Below are positions 1-4,390 of a DNA stretch of 9,311 nucleotides, one piece after another. The stretch spans positions 1 through 9,311 of the forward strand of contig JBKPNX010000135.1 in assembly GCA_046732855.1 (NCBI GenBank). Direction: 5' to 3'. Within the stretch, counting starts at the first letter, position 1. Every line of letters begins with the position of its first letter. This DNA is from JBKPNX01 sp046732855 (GTDB lineage Bacteria; Pseudomonadota; Alphaproteobacteria; Geminicoccales; Geminicoccaceae). Below the pieces are notes generated by a model. That model ran no database searches. It saw only the letters and a list, made by a program, of their open reading frames with translations, and was not told the DNA's origin. The position numbers and the translations under genes were made by a program.

Positions 1-21
1 TCAGATGTGTATAAGAGACAG
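1..21 (+). other. Sequencing adapter remnant (Tn5/Nextera mosaic end), not genomic
   Basis: Bases 3-21 are exactly the 19-base Tn5 transposase mosaic end AGATGTGTATAAGAGACAG used in Nextera tagmentation libraries. The two preceding bases, TC, match the end of the read-1 adapter arm (…GTC) rather than the read-2 arm (…CGG). The element is abruptly joined to GC-rich sequence and sits at the extreme contig end, as expected for an untrimmed read end carried into an assembly. It should be masked and not read as a natural transposon end. Genomic sequence starts at base 22. Confidence 0.96.
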
Positions 22-116
22 GTTCTTGCGGGTCGACCAGGTTTCCTGCGGCGCAGCGCCCACGACACGGCTCCAGTCTTAACGGAATACTGACGGGCGG
101 ACCCTATGCTCGCACC

Positions 117-815
117 ATGGGCCAGATCATCGCGTGCGGCAACCTGAAGGGCGGGGTCGGCAAGACCACGCTCGCGGTCAATCTCGCCTGCGCGCTCGCG
201 GTGCGGGGCCGCGAGGTCGGCCTGCTCGACCTCGATCCGCAGGGCAGCGCGGCGGTGTGGGCGGCGGCCGGCCGGCTGCCGGTGCAGGTCGAGGCTTTGC
301 CAGCGATCGAGGGGCACGGCTCGGCCCGCTGGCCGGCGCGCGCGGGCGAGCTGGCGGGAGCCGGCCGCATGGTCGTCCTCGACCTGCCGCCCCTGCTCCT
401 GCCGACCCTGGCCTCGGCGCTGATCATCGCGGACGTGATCCTGATACCGCTCACGCCATCCGCCCTGGACGTGGCCGCGACCCGGCAGACCCTGCGCATG
501 ATCCGGATGACCCGGGAGAGCCGGCCGGGGCGCAAGCCCAAAGGCCTCCTGGTGTTGAACCGGTTCGATGCGCACGGCCCCGACCAGCCGGCGACCGCGG
601 CGGCGCTCGCCGAGATGGCTGAGCGCTGGGCGCCCCCGGTCCGGCAGCACGCCGACCACGTCGAGGCGTTCGCAGCCGGCGACTGGATCGGCGGGCACGC
701 GCCGGGCTCGCCGGCGACCCTCGACATCCTGGCGCTGGCCGATGCCCTGGAGGAGCTTCTGGGGGTCGGGCGGGGCGCCCATCTCGAAGCGGCGGCGGCG
801 CACGCCACCGCCTGA
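117..815 (+). CDS. ParA/MinD-family P-loop ATPase (orphan ParA-like protein)
   Basis: This is a 232-residue deviant-Walker ATPase of the ParA/MinD/Soj type. Members bind ATP, dimerise and position DNA or protein cargo in the cell. The deviant Walker A motif KGGVGKTT lies at residues 11-18, including the signature first lysine (K11) and the P-loop lysine (K16). The Walker A' segment LLDLDPQGS is at 36-44 and the Walker B-like strand MVVLDLPP is at 85-92, with Asp89. The hydrophobic segment ADVILIPLTPSALD fits the family's next core strand. Length is typical of the short ParA class without an N-terminal DNA-binding domain. No parB, parS cluster, replication initiator or chemotaxis gene is visible nearby, so the cargo is unknown. 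The start is the first ATG matching the usual family N-terminus; no good Shine-Dalgarno is present (a GGCGGA lies too far upstream). A weak 6-bp hairpin (826-831 with 846-851) follows the stop. The family call is secure, the role is not. Confidence 0.93.
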   Translation: MGQIIACGNLKGGVGKTTLAVNLACALAVRGREVGLLDLDPQGSAAVWAAAGRLPVQVEALPAIEGHGSARWPARAGELAGAGRMVVLDLPPLLLPTLASALIIADVILIPLTPSALDVAATRQTLRMIRMTRESRPGRKPKGLLVLNRFDAHGPDQPATAAALAEMAERWAPPVRQHADHVEAFAAGDWIGGHAPGSPATLDILALADALEELLGVGRGAHLEAAAAHATA

Positions 816-1058
816 GCGCGGCCCAGGCGAGACAGGTGTTTCGCGCTCGCCGAGCTCCATGGCCACACCCATACGATCGATCGCCCCGGCGTTTCCGTAC
901 GACCGTCACGGCGGCACGGCGCACTCGGGGCGCGGTTGCCAAGTCCGCCGGGTTCTGTCACACGCTGGCCATGGGTTCCAAACCAAAGGTAGCCTCGGCA
1001 CGGGTCCCTTGATCCGACAAACACGTACATCGCCGCTGATGCCGGGGCGGCTGCCCAT

Positions 1059-1063
1059 GGAGG
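1059..1063 (+). promoter_or_regulatory. Ribosome binding site of aqpZ
   Basis: A consensus GGAGG lies 7 bases before the ATG at 1071. It supports this ATG over other starts and shows the translation start of the aquaporin gene is well preserved, despite the frameshift further downstream. Confidence 0.8.
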
Positions 1064-1070
1064 CGTCTCA

Positions 1071-1810
1071 ATGAAAATGCACCATAGTCTCGGCGCCGAG
1101 TTCCTCGGCACGTTCTGGCTCGTGTTCGGCGGCTGCGGCAGCGCGGTGCTCGCCGCCGGCTTCCCGGCACTCGGCATCGGGTTTACGGGCGTGGCGCTGG
1201 CGTTCGGTCTGACCGTGCTGACCATGGCGTACGCCGTCGGCCATATTTCCGGCGGCCACTTCAATCCGGCGGTGACGATAGGCCTGTGGGCCGGCGGCCG
1301 GTTTCCGGCGGCCGAGATCCTGCCTTATGCGATCGTGCAGGTGATCGGAGCGATCGTGGCCGGCGGCGTCCTCTACGTGATCGCGAGCGGGTCGGCGAGC
1401 TTCGATCCCGCCGGCGGGTTCGCGTCCAACGGCTACGGCGCGCACTCGCCCGGCGGCTATCCGCTGAGTTCGGCGCTGCTGATCGAGATGTGCTGACCGG
1501 GTTTTTCCTGATCGTGATCCTCGGCGCGACCGATCCGCGATCCCCGGCCGGCTTCGGGCCGCTCGCCATCGGCCTCGCCCTGACGCTGATCCACCTGATC
1601 AGCACCCCGGTCACCAACACCTCGGTCAATCCGGCGCGCAGCACCGGCGTCGCGGTGTTCGCGGGTGGCTGGGCGCTCGGCCAGCTCTGGCTGTCCTGGG
1701 TGGCGCCGATCGTCGGCGGCCTGCTCCTCGGCGCGATCCATCGCTGGCTTCGCGGCGAGGAGCTGCCGACCAGCGAGGCGCACGGGCGCCGTCCCCTGCC
1801 GCAGGCCTGA
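1071..1810 (+). pseudogene. aqpZ: Aquaporin Z water channel, disrupted by a one-base frameshift
   Basis: The two frames together encode an MIP-family channel very close to E. coli AqpZ, an inner-membrane water channel. The first frame (1071-1496, 141 codons) holds the N-terminal half with LGTFWLVFGGCGSAVLAAGF and the first NPA motif in GHISGGHFNPAVTIG (NPA at 1263-1271). It ends at a TGA (1494-1496). The second half continues in the next frame from about 1490, with FFLIVILGATD, the pore segment TLIHLIS and the second NPA in NTSVNPARSTG (NPA at 1628-1636), ending at 1810. Inserting one G after the ATG at 1488-1490 restores GAG ATG GTG CTG ACC and a protein of about 246 residues, close to the 231 of E. 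coli. Selectivity-filter residues equivalent to Phe, His, Thr and Arg look present. No other damage is seen, so this may be a sequencing or assembly error rather than a true pseudogene. No slippery heptamer is seen at the break. Identity is near certain; functional status is open. Confidence 0.93.
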
Positions 1811-2401
1811 CGGGCAGATCGGGTTCGCAGCGGCGGACGAGCCAGGCGGCGCGCGCTCGGCCCGCTTGGCCATGAGCACATAGTCGAGCTCGACCGCCCT
1901 CTGCACCGGCCAGCGCGCACGGCGCTCGGGCACGAAGCCGAGCGCGCGGTAAAAGCCGACCGCGTTCAGGCTGGACCAGACGCGCAGGCGCGGCCGCTCG
2001 GCCGCCCAGGCGGCGCGCTCGGCCCGCTCGACCAGGCGGCGGCCGATGCCTCGGCGGACCGCGTCCGGATGGACGAACAGATAGCGGATCCAGGCGAGGT
2101 CCGCCTCCATGCTGTCCGGCGACCAACCACCGACCCCGAGCAGCCGGTCGTCACGCTCGACCACCCAAAAGCCGCCCTCGCCCAGGAGATCGTAGCGGAA
2201 CTGGTAGCCGAGCCGCGCCCAGGCCTGCGCCTTCGCCTCGCCGTACAGCGGCGCGCCGAGCGCCATGATCGAGATTTCCTGCATGGCGGCGACCGCGTCC
2301 AGATCGTTCGCGCGCACCGGGCGCAGTCTCAACGCGCGCGCGCCTTCGCTCATGTCCTCGTGGCAGCACTCGCCCGGCGCGGTCATGCGAGGCCCGCTCA
2401 C
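1457..2401 (-). CDS. GNAT-family N-acetyltransferase, with a doubtful C-terminal tail
   Basis: The protein is a GNAT acetyltransferase, which transfers an acetyl group from acetyl-CoA to an amine; the substrate is unknown. The domain covers about residues 24-180 of the GTG-started frame. It begins with LRLRPVRANDLDAVAAM and includes the acetyl-CoA pyrophosphate-binding motif A, IRYLFVHPDAVRRGIGRR, with the R-R-G-x-G-R loop at 116-121. The family-typical segment NAVGFYRALGFVPE follows at 146-159. Three starts are possible. The GTG at 2401 overlaps the upstream stop as GTGA, which suggests translational coupling; ATGs lie at 2386 and 2353. The ATG at 2353 fits the usual domain boundary best but has GAGG only 2 bases upstream. 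After about residue 180 (near 1862) the frame continues roughly 134 residues with no domain-like character, 354 bases of it antisense to aqpZ. That tail is probably open only because of GC-rich codon use, or because the true stop was lost to an error. The enzyme family is secure, the 3' end is not. Confidence 0.85.
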   Translation of the reverse strand: MSGPRMTAPGECCHEDMSEGARALRLRPVRANDLDAVAAMQEISIMALGAPLYGEAKAQAWARLGYQFRYDLLGEGGFWVVERDDRLLGVGGWSPDSMEADLAWIRYLFVHPDAVRRGIGRRLVERAERAAWAAERPRLRVWSSLNAVGFYRALGFVPERRARWPVQRAVELDYVLMAKRAERAPPGSSAAANPICPSGLRQGTAPVRLAGRQLLAAKPAMDRAEEQAADDRRHPGQPELAERPATREHRDAGAARRIDRGVGDRGADQVDQRQGEADGERPEAGRGSRIGRAEDHDQEKPGQHISISSAELSG

Positions 2402-3270
2402 CCGGCGAACCGGCCGACCGGCAGCCCGCGCACGCCGACGTCAAGCGCGAACAGGCCGCCGCCGTCCGGCGCCTCGCCGAGGTCGCTCTCCGTCATCCCG
2501 ATCGCCGCCGAGCTGACGTAGAGCACGCCCAGATCGGGTCCGCCGAACGCGGGACAGCTCGGCTGGGGCACCGGCATCTCGACCACCCGCTCGATCCGAC
2601 CATCCGGGGCATAGCGGGTCAGCCGCCAGCCGCCCCAGTGCGCACGCCACAGGTGGCCCTCCTGATCCACGCAGAGGCCATCGGGCACGCCCGCCTCGTC
2701 CGGCACGCGCGCGAAGACCCGCCGGCGGTCGATCGCACCCGTCGCCAGATCGAAATCGTAGGCCCAGATCGTGCGACGCAGCGAATCCGTATAGTACAGC
2801 ACGCGGTCGTCCGGGCTCCAGCCGAGGCCGTTGGACAGGTGCACGTCGGTGCACATCACGTGCACCGAAAGATCCGGATCGAGGCGGTAGAGCGTGCCGG
2901 TGCACTCGATCTCGGCGTTGTCCATCGTACCGGCGAACAGGCGCCCGCGGCGGTCGCACTTGCCGTCGTTGAACCGGTTGCCGGGCCGCGCGGGCTCGGG
3001 ATCGATGAGCGGCGTGATTTCACCCGTCTCCGGATCGACCCATTTGAAGCCACTCATGAACGCGCCGATCAGGCCGCCATTCGCGCGCAGCGCGACGCAG
3101 CCGATGCGCTCCGGCATGACGAATTCGCGGTTGTCGCCGCTTGCCGGATCGTAGCGGAAGAGGCGCGGGTTCTTGACGTCGACCCACCAGAGCACCTGAC
3201 GCCGGTCGTCCCAGACCGGCCCCTCCCCGACCAGGGCTCGCGGGTTGGCGACGCAGCGGATCTCGCTCAT
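2398..3270 (-). CDS. SMP-30/gluconolactonase/LRE family protein
   Basis: This 290-residue six-bladed beta-propeller belongs to the SMP-30/gluconolactonase family. Members are cytosolic divalent-metal (Ca2+, Zn2+ or Mn2+) enzymes that hydrolyse sugar-acid lactones, such as gluconolactone or arabinonolactone, in oxidative sugar catabolism. All four expected metal ligands are visible: Glu16 in LVGEGPVWD, Asn101 in RFNDGKCD, Asn147 in LSNGLGWSPD and Asp197 in VPDGLCVD. Other family landmarks are LWWVDV (28-32), RLFAGTMD (110-117) and VLYYTDS (157-163). Length is full for the family and no signal peptide is seen. The start ATG has only a weak upstream GAG. The stop TGA overlaps the GTG of the downstream acetyltransferase by 4 bases. 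No sugar dehydrogenase, dehydratase or transporter lies beside it, so the exact lactone cannot be named. Confidence 0.93.
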   Translation of the reverse strand: MSEIRCVANPRALVGEGPVWDDRRQVLWWVDVKNPRLFRYDPASGDNREFVMPERIGCVALRANGGLIGAFMSGFKWVDPETGEITPLIDPEPARPGNRFNDGKCDRRGRLFAGTMDNAEIECTGTLYRLDPDLSVHVMCTDVHLSNGLGWSPDDRVLYYTDSLRRTIWAYDFDLATGAIDRRRVFARVPDEAGVPDGLCVDQEGHLWRAHWGGWRLTRYAPDGRIERVVEMPVPQPSCPAFGGPDLGVLYVSSAAIGMTESDLGEAPDGGGLFALDVGVRGLPVGRFAG

Positions 3271-3774
3271 CTGCGTCTCGTGATCATGGCCAACCGGGCC
3301 CCCACTGGGTTTTGGATCTCACTAACGACAGCCTCGCGCACCCGAACGAATATGGCCGGCCGCCGCCGTTTGGCAACGATCCTGGACGCAGCAGAAGGCA
3401 ACCATAGGTGATGCAGGCGTTCGTCTAGATCCAAACGGAAGCCGACGGATCGGCACAAACCGCCATTTCAGATCAGCGCGGGTCGATCGTGCATGAGGTC
3501 GATACCAAGAATAAAGACCGGGTAGGGCCGATCAGCAGGCAGCCCCCGGTTTTCTCAGCCGGAAACGCGGACCTCGAACATCGAAGCCGACCGTCTCTGA
3601 TCGGACAGCCTCTGCGGATCGGAGCCGCAGCCCGTCAAGCCGGCAGTTGCCATAAGAAATCCGGGCAAACGAGACGATCCGGGGGAGCCAGGCGGCGCAA
3701 CGTGCGCAGGCGGACGCTGAAAGGGCTGAGCCTTTTCCAGCCCAGCCCTTCACCTGCCAGCCCTCGTCGTGCAT
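3271..3774. other. Intergenic region without a convincing gene
   Basis: About 500 bases lie between the SMP-30 start and the EF-hand gene stop, both on the minus strand. Reading both strands I see no tRNA, insertion sequence or recognisable protein. A 63-codon minus frame with a GTG start (3267-3458) ends in a 4-base overlap with the SMP-30 ATG but resembles nothing I know. An inverted repeat CCGTTTGG/CCAAACGG (3366-3373 and 3431-3438, 57-base spacing) may be chance. Composition is slightly less GC-rich than the genes. The SMP-30 promoter should lie here, but no clear -35/-10 pair stands out. Confidence 0.6.
3721..3750 (-). terminator. Possible hairpin terminator of the EF-hand gene
   Basis: A perfect 8-bp inverted repeat, AAGGGCTG (3721-3728) with CAGCCCTT (3743-3750), encloses a 14-base loop. 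It lies 25 bases past the stop of the minus-strand EF-hand gene. A nested alternative pairs GGGCTG with CAGCCC. No U-tract follows, so intrinsic termination is doubtful; it could also act as an mRNA-stabilising 3' stem. Confidence 0.4.
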
Positions 3775-4179
3775 CTACTGCTTGGCGGGCGTCGACGGGC
3801 GCACGTAGCCCTGCTTCTGCATCTGGTTCTGATAATCAGCCGTCGGCATCATGCCCTGGCTTGCCGCGGTCGCAGCCTTGAAGCCCTCCTGGTGCCAGTT
3901 CGACCACTCTTCGCGGCTGATCTTGCCGTCGCCGTTCGCGTCGACTTCGGCGAACACGATTCCCTGGTCCCCGGCACTCTTCGCGCTCAGAACCTCCTCC
4001 GTAAGCACCTCCTCGCCGGCCGCGATCTCGTCAAAGCTGCGATCCGTACACAGGCTCGACTCCTTCGCGTCCACGAAGCCGTCGTCGTTGGCATCGCAGG
4101 CGTACTGAAGCTGCTGCGCAGCAGCGATCCCTGCGCCCGACAGTAGAGCAACCGCTAGTGCTGTGGTGAGCGTTCGCAT
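3775..4179 (-). CDS. Secreted two-EF-hand calcium-binding protein
   Basis: This small exported protein (134 residues) carries two canonical EF-hand loops. Residues 1-21 form a Sec-type signal peptide (MRTLTTALAVALLSGAGIAAA, presumably cleaved before QQ), so it is probably periplasmic. EF loop 1 is DANDDGFVDAKE (29-40), flanked by Cys28 and Cys44, which could form a disulfide around the loop. EF loop 2 is DANGDGKISREE (80-91), followed by WSNWHQEGF. Both loops have Asp/Asn at positions 1, 3 and 5, Gly at 6 and Glu at 12, so Ca2+ binding is expected. An acidic stretch (FDEIAAGEEVLTEEVL) lies between them. The frame stays open upstream to 4377, but the ATG at 4179 is preferred: it has GAGGAG 7 bases upstream and starts the signal peptide. 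The beta-helix gene lies 211 bases upstream on the same strand. Function beyond Ca2+ binding (buffer, sensor or adhesin partner) is unknown. Confidence 0.88.
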   Translation of the reverse strand: MRTLTTALAVALLSGAGIAAAQQLQYACDANDDGFVDAKESSLCTDRSFDEIAAGEEVLTEEVLSAKSAGDQGIVFAEVDANGDGKISREEWSNWHQEGFKAATAASQGMMPTADYQNQMQKQGYVRPSTPAKQ

Positions 4180-4186
4180 CGTGGTT

Positions 4187-4192
4187 CTCCTC
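4187..4192 (-). promoter_or_regulatory. Ribosome binding site fixing the EF-hand protein start
   Basis: GAGGAG on the minus strand lies 7 bases before the ATG at 4179. It decides this start over the longer open frame reaching 4377, whose N-terminal 66 residues would bury the signal peptide. Confidence 0.8.
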
Positions 4193-4287
4193 GACCGAGG
4201 TGACGCCAACGCTAACGAGCCGGCGAAGAGCGAGTTCCACCTGTGCGACGCCTGGGAGCTGGAGATCGGCCTTTTCAGGAGCTCGCC

Positions 4288-4330
4288 AGCCCGAGCGCGA
4301 GCGGATTTCCCCTCGGCCTCGGGCTCGCGC
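4288..4330 (-). repeat. GC-rich inverted repeats between the beta-helix and EF-hand genes
   Basis: Two overlapping perfect 8-base inverted repeats lie here: AGCCCGAG (4288-4295) with CTCGGGCT (4318-4325), and GCGCGAGC (4295-4302) with GCTCGCGC (4323-4330). They are mutually exclusive stems. The element follows the beta-helix stop by about 60 bases and precedes the EF-hand start by about 110. It could be a termination or mRNA-processing stem between the genes. No T-tract is present, and chance in GC-rich DNA is possible. Confidence 0.35.
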
Positions 4331-4390
4331 CTTCGATCGCAGGGAATGCTGCTGAGCGCGTGGCGGCGCGCAGCCATGCCGCGGTCGTCC

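Noticed and set aside
3..21. A natural Tn5/IS50 end at the left edge
   Set aside because: The sequence is the engineered hyperactive mosaic end rather than a wild-type outside or inside end, it is at the contig edge, and no transposase gene or target duplication is present.
104..1264. A 386-codon minus-strand frame across parA and the start of aqpZ
   Set aside because: It spans two well-supported plus-strand genes and is Arg/Ser/Ala/Pro-rich with no recognisable motif; antisense shadow.
1480..1500. Programmed -1 frameshifting in aqpZ
   Set aside because: The slip would have to occur at ATG-TGC, with no X-XXY-YYZ slippery heptamer and no obvious downstream pseudoknot; aquaporins are not known to use recoding. 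A missing base is simpler.
2638..3411. A 257-codon plus-strand frame
   Set aside because: Antisense to the SMP-30 gene, whose four metal ligands and propeller motifs are all intact; the plus frame shows no family features.
3267..3458. A 63-codon minus-strand frame overlapping the SMP-30 start by 4 bases
   Set aside because: The overlap resembles coupling, but the start is GTG, no ribosome site is seen and the peptide has no recognisable character; too weak to call a gene.
3532..3774. An 80-codon minus-strand frame just after the EF-hand stop
   Set aside because: Its first codons coincide with the hairpin proposed as the EF-hand gene terminator, and its composition is not protein-like.
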